This document shows positions 26,206-34,735 of a stretch of 64,000 nucleotides of DNA, in pieces (position 1 is the first letter of the stretch; each line of letters opens with the position of its first letter). The position numbers and the translations under genes were made by a program. Source of the stretch: CALDTK01 sp965213735 (GTDB taxonomy: Bacteria; Bacteroidota; Bacteroidia; Chitinophagales; Saprospiraceae); contig CBDCAB010000006.1 of the NCBI GenBank assembly GCA_965213735.1, forward strand, positions 1,612,001-1,676,000, in the 5' to 3' direction. The notes under the pieces were generated by a model that was not told the DNA's origin, ran no database searches, and saw nothing but the letters and a program-made list of their open reading frames with translations.

Positions 26206-27050
26206 CCGGCAGCAGGTTTGCGTGCGGCAATGACCGCGAATTCTATCAGTCCTTGTGCAAAGCCCGACTGCATGTACTGCATCGCCCATGCACCTTTGAG
26301 CGTCTGCGGACCTGCACGGAGCAAGCCGATCACGCTGCTGAGACTCAACGCAGATTTGAGCACTTCTCTCCAGAAAGGCGCCACTGCAGCACTCCAATCG
26401 CCTCGACGTATATCTACAAATCCACACTCAGCCGCAAGCCGGGTATAGGTGCTGGCACTCACCCAGGGCGGCAGGTGGTACAGCGAGGAAATCTTTTTTA
26501 GCTGCTGCTGCTCACGGGGGCTCAACTCGGGTGGAATTTCGCGGTGGCACCAGGTAATCATCGCAAGGGTGCCCCCGGGGCGAAGCATCGCGTAGAAGTG
26601 TTCGAGTAGGCGCTGCTTGTCGGGCATGTGCTCGGCGCTTTCGAGCGACCACACCACATCGAACTCATCCTTTTGCTGCAGGCTAAATACATCTTGCGCA
26701 CGAATTTCAACGAGCTGGTCGGCGCCTTCAAGTTTTGCATAAGCGTTGCCTTGCTGCGCCTGATAAGGACTTAAGGTGACGCCAAGCACCTCTGCCCCAA
26801 AGTATCCTGCTAAATATCGAGCACTGCCACCTACGCCACAGCCAGCGTCGAGTATGCGCTGCGGCCTGAGTTGGTCGAGCTGGGCGAAGGCTATGAGCTC
26901 ATCGATAAGGTCGAGTTGAGCCTCGCGCCTCGGCTTAGCCACATCGCCATTGGGGCCGTAGTAGCCGTGGTGCATCTGATCGCCCCACACCTCGAGCCAC
27001 AGCGGGGACGAATCATCGTAAAACTTGGCGATGCGTTGATTCAGGTTCAC
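26202..27050 (-). CDS. Gamma-tocopherol-type C-methyltransferase
   Basis: SAM-dependent methyltransferase, 282 residues. The pattern matches gamma-tocopherol methyltransferase (VTE4): FYDDSSPLWLEVWGDQMHHGYY at 10-31, SAM loop LDAGCGVGGSARYL at 67-80, WSLESAEHMPDK at 134-145, CHRE at 168, DWSAAVAPFWREV at 218-230 and a C-terminal MQSGFAQGLIEFAVIAARKP. In VTE4 the reaction methylates the chromanol ring of gamma- or delta-tocopherol; sarcosine/dimethylglycine and phosphoethanolamine methyltransferases lack the GDHMHHG-like block. No plastid-type leader, so cytoplasmic or membrane-associated. Substrate assignment is by family resemblance and neighbours. Confidence 0.85.
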   Translation of the reverse strand: MNLNQRIAKFYDDSSPLWLEVWGDQMHHGYYGPNGDVAKPRREAQLDLIDELIAFAQLDQLRPQRILDAGCGVGGSARYLAGYFGAEVLGVTLSPYQAQQGNAYAKLEGADQLVEIRAQDVFSLQQKDEFDVVWSLESAEHMPDKQRLLEHFYAMLRPGGTLAMITWCHREIPPELSPREQQQLKKISSLYHLPPWVSASTYTRLAAECGFVDIRRGDWSAAVAPFWREVLKSALSLSSVIGLLRAGPQTLKGAWAMQYMQSGFAQGLIEFAVIAARKPAAG

Positions 27051-27098
27051 GATGGAGGGATTTGGAAGATTATGGTCTAGTTAAAGATTAGATTTGGT

Positions 27099-27311
27099 TC
27101 AGCTCACAGCTTTACTCTTGGCTATAGTTTGCTTAATTATAGTTTCATCTAAATCTTCCAAGAATAAGTACTCAGCTTCCTGTAGCATCAAGCTAGCATG
27201 AGCATAGGAAGCTCCCTGCGTGGATACGTTGAGTTCCGGACAAATGACATGGTATCCTCCTTCTTCAGGAACAATTACATGAGTTAAGTCGAAGGGTAGC
27301 TGCATAATCAT
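27099..27311 (-). CDS. HicB-like small protein without HicA partner
   Basis: 70-residue protein with the partial RNase H-like fold of HicB antitoxins: HVIVPEEGGYHVICPELNVSTQGASYAHASLMLQEAEYLFL. It lacks a C-terminal DNA-binding domain, and no hicA-like gene fits in the 48 bp on the promoter-distal side. Its ATG overlaps the stop of the MPBQ-type methyltransferase (ATGA, 27308-27311), so it is cotranslated with the quinone operon. It may be an orphan antitoxin or a domesticated regulator. Function unknown. Confidence 0.75.
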   Translation of the reverse strand: MIMQLPFDLTHVIVPEEGGYHVICPELNVSTQGASYAHASLMLQEAEYLFLEDLDETIIKQTIAKSKAVS

Positions 27312-28246
27312 TGGGTTGAGCTAAATGAGTCATTCCGACGTGAAAGCCACGCGCCGATACCGACAGCAGCGGCAACGCCCAGCCCAATCAGCACAGTCTT
27401 CTGGCCATGGGTGAGAGGTTCGCGTTCGTCGTCTGTGCCTTTTACAGCTGCAATTGCTTTGGCCCCGAGTGCCATGGGGATAAACGCTCCACCAGCTGCA
27501 GAGCCGAAAATTATGCGCCCGATTGTTTTGGCGGAAGCTGTAAGGCCATGCTGCTCGACATCGCGCTGCTCAGCAATTGCTGGCGCCACATCAGGACCAT
27601 CTGTAGGCTTCATTCCTGAAATCGCCAGCGCGAAGTGATGCTCGCCGGTGTACCATCCTGGATCGCAGTAGACGAGCTGAATATCTTCAAAACCAGCCTG
27701 CTTATACCAGCGGCGGTACTCCTCTTCTTGCGGAAACAACATCCAGGTGTTTGCCAGCAGACGACCCCAGCGCGTTTTCGGCTCAATAGGGCCAATGATA
27801 GTCGCTCGCCCACCAGGCTTTACCACGCGATAGGCTTCACGCACACCTTGCGCAGGATGAGGCCAGTACTCGATGCTGCCTGCCGATACGTAGCGGTCGA
27901 AACTATTAGTATCGACGGGCAAATCTTCGGCGTCTCCAAGCTGAAAGTGAGCTCCTTGCAGCTGCGGCTTTCGCTTGGCATGCTCCATCTGGTGCGGACT
28001 TTGGTCGATGCACGTCACCTGAGTCGGAGCTACGTGGTGTACTATACCCTCAGTCGTAAAGCCGGTTCCAGAACCAACATCAATAACCTTGAAGTCCTCG
28101 CCTGAGTCAGCGTCGAGTTGCGCGATGGCGAGAGCCTTTTCCCGCATTGGCACTGTCCAGAAGAGTGGATTTACGAGGTCGTCGTAGAAAATGGAGAGGA
28201 AGCGGTAGAACCAGTAAGCTTCCTTTTTGTGCTGCATGAGTCGCAT
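27308..28246 (-). CDS. MPBQ/MSBQ-type methyltransferase with C-terminal membrane anchor
   Basis: SAM-dependent methyltransferase of the VTE3/2-methyl-6-phytyl-benzoquinol group, 312 residues from MRLMQH (28246). Signatures: HKKEAYWFYRFLSIFYDDLVNPLFWT at 6-31, SAM loop VIDVGSGTGFTTEGIV at 54-69, IDQSPHQMEHA at 80-90, GDAEDLP at 104-110, DRYVSAGSIEYWPHP at 117-131 and WMLFPQEEEY at 168-177. These blocks are nearly diagnostic for the enzyme that methylates MPBQ to DMPBQ in tocopherol synthesis and MSBQ to plastoquinol. A Pro/Ala-rich linker and one helix (about 284-301, TVLIGLGVAAAVGIGAWLS) anchor it in the membrane, like the plant enzyme. A longer upstream frame translates low-complexity spacer and is not credible. 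Confidence 0.88.
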   Translation of the reverse strand: MRLMQHKKEAYWFYRFLSIFYDDLVNPLFWTVPMREKALAIAQLDADSGEDFKVIDVGSGTGFTTEGIVHHVAPTQVTCIDQSPHQMEHAKRKPQLQGAHFQLGDAEDLPVDTNSFDRYVSAGSIEYWPHPAQGVREAYRVVKPGGRATIIGPIEPKTRWGRLLANTWMLFPQEEEYRRWYKQAGFEDIQLVYCDPGWYTGEHHFALAISGMKPTDGPDVAPAIAEQRDVEQHGLTASAKTIGRIIFGSAAGGAFIPMALGAKAIAAVKGTDDEREPLTHGQKTVLIGLGVAAAVGIGAWLSRRNDSFSSTQ

Positions 28247-28346
28247 GGGGGAGGGAAATGAAAGGTGAGAAATGGGAAATGGGATGTGGGAAGCAAGACT
28301 GCTGCGCTGCTGGAGGCTGGACTGCTGTTCTAGGAGGTGGGAAGTG

Positions 28347-28580
28347 CTACTCATGCTGAAGCAAATCTTCTTGGGGTGCAGGAGCTGCATCGATGTGGGA
28401 GATAGTAAAAACTGGGCAAATATCCTCGCAAGCCATACAGGCGATGTCGCAAACTTCACCAACGGCGATGGTATCGTGGGTGCTGATGAAGCCAGCGGGT
28501 TGAGGACATACAGCTACACATGCGCCGCACTCGATGCACGCATTCCAGCCGATGTCAAAGATGACGGGAGGGTGTTTCAT
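28347..28580 (-). CDS. Two-cluster 4Fe-4S ferredoxin
   Basis: 77-residue low-potential ferredoxin. The first cluster motif is CIECGACVAVCP (residues 17-28) and the second CDIACMACEDICP (near 45-57), with Cys spacing 3-2-3 in the second. A short acidic tail (APAPQEDLLQHE) follows. It is 24 bp downstream of the geranylgeranyl-reductase gene and precedes the MPBQ-type methyltransferase, so it likely supplies electrons for prenyl-chain reduction; an archaeal geranylgeranyl reductase is known to depend on a neighbouring ferredoxin. An alternative partner is not visible. Confidence 0.92.
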   Translation of the reverse strand: MKHPPVIFDIGWNACIECGACVAVCPQPAGFISTHDTIAVGEVCDIACMACEDICPVFTISHIDAAPAPQEDLLQHE

Positions 28581-28604
28581 AGGGCGAGGGAGCTGCTGGT
28601 GGCG

Positions 28605-29789
28605 TTAGATTTTTTTGTATTCACTCGTCGGCGAAAAGTAGCTGCTCATGGTGGCGTAGAGGCGCTCATCGCGTGTGGCAATATCGGTTTCGCGGAAGAT
28701 GCTCGACTTTTCGCGGTAGAGTTGCCACATTTTATCGCCCAATGCTGCGAGCCAAGCTTGCTGGTAGCGTTCGGTGACATCTGGGGTGAAGCTGAGGCCT
28801 TGATGTACAGCTTTCGCCAAAACTTCAGCTGCAATGCGCCCGCCACTGAGGGCCGTATGGATGCCGCCGCCGGTGATTGGGTTGACGTGTCGGGCTGCGT
28901 CGCCAACCAGTATCATTCGATCTGCGAATTGAGTGCTTAGGGGTGCGGCTAATGGCACTCCCCCACCCTGCACTTCTAAGATTTTCGCTTCCGCAAAACG
29001 CTCGGCGAAGAAGCTCGTGCTCATAAAGTGTTCGAGGTGCTGTTTTGCCGAAAGGCGAGTAGAAGTAGGCGTAACCCCCAGCCCAATCTCCGTGTAGCCA
29101 TGACCTTTAGGAAATATCCAAGCGTAGCCACCAGGTGCCCAGGCATGACCAGTTATTATCTCGAGCAAACCGTGACTTGCCACACCGTCGCAAACGAACT
29201 GGAGGCAGGCGGCCAATTCCCCCATGCGAATGTGCGTACGCAGTCCGGCCCACTTGCCCACCTGCGACATGAGCCCATCTGCACCGACCACGCAACGACA
29301 GCGAATCTGCTCAACCACACCGTAGCGCACCACCTCCACGGTGGCTAAACCATCAGCATCGCAGGTATAGTTGAGGCCCTCAGTTTTGAGCAAACTCTCT
29401 ACCCCCGCACGGATGGCGAGCGTGAGCAGGTATCTATCAAAGCGCCGCCGGTCGACGATATAACCCAAAGGCTTAAGCCCAGGACCATGGCCGTATTCAT
29501 CGCTTTTTAGCTGGCGATAGTCAATTACCTCTGATCTACCCGCCGCATTATAAATCTGAAAGCCATAGATGGGCTCCTGGACAAACTCTTCATTTGCAAC
29601 AATTCCAACTTCTTCGAGCGCGTGTCGACTCACCGCGCCTGAGCACTGAATGGGTGCACCAAGCTCTTGACGCTTGTCGATGACGAGCACCGAGCAGCCC
29701 GCCTCTGCGGCAAGGCGTGCAGTAGTTGTTCCTGCTGGACCAGCACCGATCACGAGCAGATCGTAATCGGGAGTAGGCAGTTGAGACAT
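28605..29789 (-). CDS. Geranylgeranyl reductase family FAD-dependent oxidoreductase
   Basis: Flavoenzyme reducing isolated double bonds of geranylgeranyl chains, here most simply GGPP to phytyl diphosphate. 394 residues from MSQLPTPDYD. Dinucleotide loop LLVIGAGPAGTTTARLA (11-27), substrate-side Cys in GAPIQCSGAVS (44-54), and the FAD C-terminal loop ILVGDAARHVNPITGGGIHTALSGG near 300. Length and motifs fit the ChlP/archaeal GGR superfamily. A longer upstream frame (ATG at 29852) adds an unlikely Cys-rich leader. First gene of the six-gene minus-strand operon. It contains one exact copy of the 14-base word (VLAKA). Confidence 0.9.
   Translation of the reverse strand: MSQLPTPDYDLLVIGAGPAGTTTARLAAEAGCSVLVIDKRQELGAPIQCSGAVSRHALEEVGIVANEEFVQEPIYGFQIYNAAGRSEVIDYRQLKSDEYGHGPGLKPLGYIVDRRRFDRYLLTLAIRAGVESLLKTEGLNYTCDADGLATVEVVRYGVVEQIRCRCVVGADGLMSQVGKWAGLRTHIRMGELAACLQFVCDGVASHGLLEIITGHAWAPGGYAWIFPKGHGYTEIGLGVTPTSTRLSAKQHLEHFMSTSFFAERFAEAKILEVQGGGVPLAAPLSTQFADRMILVGDAARHVNPITGGGIHTALSGGRIAAEVLAKAVHQGLSFTPDVTERYQQAWLAALGDKMWQLYREKSSIFRETDIATRDERLYATMSSYFSPTSEYKKI
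28810..28823 (+). repeat. 14-base repeated word, exact copy
   Basis: GCTTTCGCCAAAAC inside the geranylgeranyl-reductase gene, antisense (read as VLAKA). Confidence 0.8.
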
Positions 29790-29942
29790 AGGAAGCTTGT
29801 ATACGCAGTTGCAACACCACTGGCAAGCGAAGATGTTGTGTATGAGCTGCACCAGTCCGGCAACCTGGCACCGAAGTTGCCCTTCTGATGAGTTAACGCC
29901 ACGCCTGCGCCTGCGAAACCTACCGCTGGCGCAGGATAAACC

Positions 29943-32900
29943 ATGAGTGGAAGAAGCAACTCGATGATGATAAATCTTCGGCCCCAGAACATTTTTGGCA
30001 CTCCACGAGGCTTGCTAGTGCTGTGCCTCTGCATGCTCGGGATGTGGCAAAGTGCCCAGGGTCAGCTCAGTCTCGAACTTTCACTTACCGGTCCGACTGC
30101 TCCCGTAGAAACTGGAAATGCTTTCCAGATAGTGATTAATTATCGTTGCGCCAGCACGAACCAGGATGCGAAAGAACCAATAATAACAGTAGATTTTCCG
30201 AGCGAAGTAACTTATATGGGATACATCAATTCTCCGCATGTAACCGCGAATAACTTCGATCCTCTTACGAATAGATTGACCTTTACTTTAGTTGATCCAT
30301 TAGCCGCAGGTACAACAGGGCAGCTCGTCGTGGAAGCACAACATTGGAATGGCAGTACGCCTGATGGCACGGTCTCCAATATCATAGCCCGATTTTCAGC
30401 CAAAAACGGTCCCACAAGCACCAGGAGCTTTCCGGTTACCGCCACAGCTCAATCGCGCTTTAGCATCAATAAGTACATGATCGGTGGGGGAGCAGTAGGC
30501 GAAGAGACCTTCTATGAAATTAGAATGTGCAATGGAGAGCCAGGGGTTACGTATGCGGGGACGCTGAATTTGGAGGATGTAACTATCACGGATGTTTTAC
30601 CTCCTTCTGCGACTTTCGTGCGCATTGTTAACAAGGCCTCTGGTGTAATTCGTAGTTACGATCCAATTACCCGCACTGTCACCATGAAGCCGCCCACCCT
30701 CGAGGCAGGAGACTGCTACTGGGAATATATCGTGGTGCGCTACGACAGCCCGCCCAATAGCATCGGGCAGACGATCAGCAACACTGCCAACGGCCAGGCA
30801 AAACCGATAAATGAACCCACAGAGTATATATCAGATACAGAAACTCATACACTCACAGCGCCACGTGCTGAAACTCGAGCATACAAGACTGTAGATCGCA
30901 CCTATATCCGTGCGGGACAGTTAGGCTACTATGATATTGAGCTGAATAATATTGGCACAAGCACCTTAGCAAATGCATATTTAGCTGACAATCCACCGTT
31001 CGAAACTGAAATTACGCAAGTTGATTTAGGTCTTTGGAATAAACCTGGTTCAGCTGACTTACACTACCTTAGCTTTAGGTACAGAACAAATTTGAATGGG
31101 TGGCGTACTTACCAAACAAACCTTCCCTCTTTTCAGCAAAACTTAATTACGCTAGCGGATTTAGGTCTCACTCTAGGAGGTTCAGAATATATAACTGGGC
31201 TTAGGATTGGGGTCGGTGATTTGTATCCCGGCAGTGCGAGTTATCAAGCTGCTCGGGTATTCTTCAGATTGAGGTCTGACACTCCAGATGGCAATATCAC
31301 CAACTGCGCAACTGGCATGTCCTCCAGCAGTGCTACGCATTTTAATGCCTGCGCAACATTCTTTGGTCAAGAAATTGACAATAAAGCCTATGCCAATCCC
31401 TATGCTCATCGTGAATTTGCAGTCTCAAGTTATGTAGCCGTTGGAGATACTATAACGATGGCAGGCAGGGCTAGTAATGCAGATGCAGCTTCCATTGATC
31501 TAAACGATGTAGAGATTTACACGCTCCTCCCCATCGGCATGGATTATATAGCAAACTCACAAACCACCACTAATGCTATTGCAGGTATTGGGACACCAAT
31601 CTTTACTGCTACAGACGACTATAATGGTACAGGCCGGACCTTATTGCACTGGCGTTGGCCACCCGGAGCAAACAGCTTTGGATCAGCTGATGAAATTTGG
31701 GTAAGTTGGGATGTGCGCATCAACTCACTCGCGCCCGCGGGCGTCGGGGCTTTGAGAGGGCCATTTATAATGACTTATTCTAACCCATCTAGTGAAGTAG
31801 AGTGCTGGCAGTATTTGCTTACAGATACCTATGACCTCGATGGTGATGGTAATGCAAGCGAAACTCTATGCGGCATGGAGTACGCGCTCGATGTCAGTCC
31901 TCTTGTTGCATTGTCTTCGCGTTTAAGTGTGAAAGGAAGTCTCGACAGCGATTATTCATTTTACCCCGACGTTGGCACTACAATGCCTGGAGGCTTGGCG
32001 GATTACAAACTCATCATCAGTAATGATGGCAACGTAGGAATTGCCGATATCAAGATGATGGATATACTTCCTGCAATAAATGATCTCAGCGTCGTGACGG
32101 GTGATCCACGTGATTCGAAGTGGCGACCTAATCTCGTGGCTCCCGTAGATGCTCCTCCAGGGGTCACTGTTTACTATTCTGTAGCGGCCAATCCATGTCG
32201 ACAAGCAGAAGGATTTATAGCCTCAGATCCGCCTGGATGTACGGCACCAAACTGGACGGTAGTGCCACCGCATGATCTTTCAGCCGTGAGTGCATTAAAG
32301 TTCGAGTTAGGGAGTACTCCGCTAGCACCTGGTCAACAATTAGAACTCAACTGGCCGATGCGGGCTCCGACTACGGTGCTGACTTCAGCCGCAGAAGGAG
32401 ATGCTGCTTGGAATTCTGTCGGATTCATCGCTCGCCGAGCCGATAACGGTTCTTTGCTCCTGCCCAGCGAACCTATAAAAACCGGACTCACAGTGATGCC
32501 ACTTCAACCCGGCGTGGTGGGTGATCGGGTGTGGTCGGATAACAACGGCAACGGCATCCAGGACGCTACCGAACCTGGAGTCAACAACGTGCGTGTCGAA
32601 CTCTACCGCGATAATGGCGATGGACAGGTAGATGTTGCAGCCGACGAGTTTGTGAGCTTTACAAATACCACAGGCGATGGAAATTACCTGTTTCCCGCAC
32701 TCAGTGTCGACAATTACTTCCTGGTATTTATTAAACCAGCAGCTTATACGCTTTCGCCAAAACAGGCAGGCAGTGATGCTACCCTCGATAGTGATGCTGA
32801 AGCGTATTATGCTAATGGACAAGTTGGGGCCATAAGCTCCATCTTCCCTATTGGCAACACCACCATTGATCTCACTTATGATCTTGGACTTGTCCCTTCG

Positions 32901-34580
32901 GGCAAAGGCGCAATTGGTGATTATATCTGGCACGACATCGATGGCGACGGCACCCAAAATGAAGGTCAAGCCGCAGGTATAAATGGTGTGACGGTACACC
33001 TCCTGGATGGAACTGGAAATGTTGTACGTAGTGAGCAAACTAAACCAGACATCTACGGTAAGCCAGGCTTCTACCAGTTTGATGATCTCGATCCTGCTAC
33101 TTACCGTGTGTTAGTAGATTTACCAACTGGTGCCACGCGCTCACCTCAAGGTAGTGGCGCTGATGTAGCTAGTGATTCTGATGGAGATGTAAGCACGGGC
33201 ACTTCACAGCCGATCAATCTCAGTGCAAATGTCTATGTGTCGACCATAGATTTTGGTCTTATTCTGAGTGGCGTAGAGGAATGCGACAACAACATTGATG
33301 ATGATGGCGACGGGCTAATTGATTGCCAAGATACCGACTGTGATGGCAGTACAGATTGTGCGGCACGCTTCGCCTGCGACAACAGCTTTTATCAGACCGT
33401 AAAACTCGGATCAGATGTCTGGCTGCAGCGGGTAGATGTGATCGGGGGCGTCACCCTTGTGCCGCTGGTCAACCTTACTGCCGCTGGCGCAGTTGGCGAA
33501 CTTAATGCGACGGCAATGAATCCGCGTGATGGCTACATCTATGTGCTCAACTTTGAGCCGCCCCTACAGGTATACCGAATAGCGGGAGACTTTACCGTCA
33601 CCTACCTAGGAAATTTGTCTGTACCGCCTGGTGTTGGCTTTTTTAACGCTGGCGCTATTGATCGGCAAGGCAATTGGATAGCTCGCGAAACAGCTCAAGG
33701 CAACTTCTACAACATCAACACAAACACACTCGTAGCCACGCTCGTATGCGATTTTTCGGGATTGCCGGATAATGGAAATGTGGGAGACTTCGATTACAAT
33801 CCAATTGATGGATTCTACTACGGTACACTGCATGATAGCGATAAGATGTTTCGCTATGACTTCAACACCTGTACCCGCACCAATGTAACCCTCTCGCGAA
33901 CAATAACTGGCTCTACCGGAGCGGTTTGGATTTCAGCAGATGGCGATGGCTATGCCTATGAAAATGCAACAGGCAATTTGATAAAGATCAACCTCCAGAC
34001 GGGTAACATTACTACGCTTGGCACTAACGCGGTCACGAGTCAAACTGATGGTTGCTCTTGCCAAGGCATAGCCTTTAAAAAGGACGCGAATAATCGAAAG
34101 ATTCACAAGGCGCAACAGCAGACCTACACGTTCACGCTGCAGAATCGCTATTTTACTTCTCTTCCTGGGGCTCAATTTTACGATCAGCTGCCGGCAGGTG
34201 CAACTTGGGTGAGTACTCCTTACAACGCCAGTGCAGGATTGAGCTTAGGCACGGCCAGTGGTGTCGGCACAAATACGCTCACGTTTGACTTCTTGAACGT
34301 TCCCCAAGGCAGCTCAACTTTTCAAGTAGATTATGTGGTAGATCCTGCATATGCAGGCGCGCACCCTATGCCCAATCAAGCCGAGTTGCGCAATTTACCA
34401 ATCGCCATTGGTGCCAACATCGGCAGCGATGATCCTACCACTCCGGACATTCCCGATGCAACGCTGGTAGACTTCTACGAGCACTGCACCAACGGCATTG
34501 ATGACGACTTGGATTCCTTTACCGATTGCGATGATGAGGAGTGTGCAAAAGCTAATCCAGTGACTAGAGTCACGCATTGA
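29943..34580 (+). CDS. Giant DUF11/SdrD_B-repeat surface protein, probably C-terminally truncated
   Basis: Predicted secreted surface protein or adhesin, 1545 residues. Signal peptide to about residue 41 (LLVLCLCMLGMWQSAQG). DUF11-like beta domains fill about 45-850. Two SdrD_B/Cna-B-like domains follow: VGDRVWSDNNGNGIQDATEPGV near 858 and IGDYIWHDIDGDGTQNEGQ near 990. A Cys/Asp calcium-binding-like loop EECDNNIDDDGDGLIDC lies near 1113, a beta-propeller-like segment at 1150-1370 and another DUF11 at 1380-1490. The end (CTNGIDDDLDSFTDCDDEECAKANPVTRVTH) repeats the Asp/Cys loop and then stops without a T9SS sorting tail. Repeat B begins 29 bp after the stop, so the 3' end has probably been lost. 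A start at MMINLRP (29964) is also possible. Confidence 0.85.
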   Translation: MSGRSNSMMINLRPQNIFGTPRGLLVLCLCMLGMWQSAQGQLSLELSLTGPTAPVETGNAFQIVINYRCASTNQDAKEPIITVDFPSEVTYMGYINSPHVTANNFDPLTNRLTFTLVDPLAAGTTGQLVVEAQHWNGSTPDGTVSNIIARFSAKNGPTSTRSFPVTATAQSRFSINKYMIGGGAVGEETFYEIRMCNGEPGVTYAGTLNLEDVTITDVLPPSATFVRIVNKASGVIRSYDPITRTVTMKPPTLEAGDCYWEYIVVRYDSPPNSIGQTISNTANGQAKPINEPTEYISDTETHTLTAPRAETRAYKTVDRTYIRAGQLGYYDIELNNIGTSTLANAYLADNPPFETEITQVDLGLWNKPGSADLHYLSFRYRTNLNGWRTYQTNLPSFQQNLITLADLGLTLGGSEYITGLRIGVGDLYPGSASYQAARVFFRLRSDTPDGNITNCATGMSSSSATHFNACATFFGQEIDNKAYANPYAHREFAVSSYVAVGDTITMAGRASNADAASIDLNDVEIYTLLPIGMDYIANSQTTTNAIAGIGTPIFTATDDYNGTGRTLLHWRWPPGANSFGSADEIWVSWDVRINSLAPAGVGALRGPFIMTYSNPSSEVECWQYLLTDTYDLDGDGNASETLCGMEYALDVSPLVALSSRLSVKGSLDSDYSFYPDVGTTMPGGLADYKLIISNDGNVGIADIKMMDILPAINDLSVVTGDPRDSKWRPNLVAPVDAPPGVTVYYSVAANPCRQAEGFIASDPPGCTAPNWTVVPPHDLSAVSALKFELGSTPLAPGQQLELNWPMRAPTTVLTSAAEGDAAWNSVGFIARRADNGSLLLPSEPIKTGLTVMPLQPGVVGDRVWSDNNGNGIQDATEPGVNNVRVELYRDNGDGQVDVAADEFVSFTNTTGDGNYLFPALSVDNYFLVFIKPAAYTLSPKQAGSDATLDSDAEAYYANGQVGAISSIFPIGNTTIDLTYDLGLVPSGKGAIGDYIWHDIDGDGTQNEGQAAGINGVTVHLLDGTGNVVRSEQTKPDIYGKPGFYQFDDLDPATYRVLVDLPTGATRSPQGSGADVASDSDGDVSTGTSQPINLSANVYVSTIDFGLILSGVEECDNNIDDDGDGLIDCQDTDCDGSTDCAARFACDNSFYQTVKLGSDVWLQRVDVIGGVTLVPLVNLTAAGAVGELNATAMNPRDGYIYVLNFEPPLQVYRIAGDFTVTYLGNLSVPPGVGFFNAGAIDRQGNWIARETAQGNFYNINTNTLVATLVCDFSGLPDNGNVGDFDYNPIDGFYYGTLHDSDKMFRYDFNTCTRTNVTLSRTITGSTGAVWISADGDGYAYENATGNLIKINLQTGNITTLGTNAVTSQTDGCSCQGIAFKKDANNRKIHKAQQQTYTFTLQNRYFTSLPGAQFYDQLPAGATWVSTPYNASAGLSLGTASGVGTNTLTFDFLNVPQGSSTFQVDYVVDPAYAGAHPMPNQAELRNLPIAIGANIGSDDPTTPDIPDATLVDFYEHCTNGIDDDLDSFTDCDDEECAKANPVTRVTH
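32750..32763 (+). repeat. 14-base repeated word, exact copy
   Basis: GCTTTCGCCAAAAC in the surface-protein gene, in sense and read as LSPK, a different frame from the copy at 24315. Confidence 0.8.
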
Positions 34581-34608
34581 GGGAGGGGCCTAGCATCGTA
34601 CACCCGAA

Positions 34609-34680
34609 GCCCAGCCCGTCTGTCCACTGCGTGGTCCAACAAACTGGCCGAGCACATGGTGGACCTAACCGGCCCACTGA
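34609..34680 (+). repeat. 72-bp dispersed repeat B, copy 2
   Basis: About 93 percent identical by eye to 1798-1869, same orientation. It lies between the surface protein's stop and valS, followed by CCCAGCACC-type low-complexity sequence at 34683-34742, as at copy 1. Confidence 0.8.
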
Positions 34681-34735
34681 GGGCGGCCTAGCACGTAGCA
34701 CCCAGCCCCCAGCCCCAGCGCCCAGCCCCCAACAC

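Noticed and set aside
26205..26427. Longer start for the UbiA-type prenyltransferase
   Set aside because: The extra leader is Cys/Arg-rich and lies within the upstream methyltransferase; the GTGA overlap gives a better start.
28272..28940. 222-codon plus-strand frame over ferredoxin and reductase genes
   Set aside because: Antisense shadow; the minus-strand genes have full motifs.
32385..33038. 217-codon minus-strand frame opposite the surface protein
   Set aside because: Antisense shadow in repetitive Asp-rich SdrD_B sequence.
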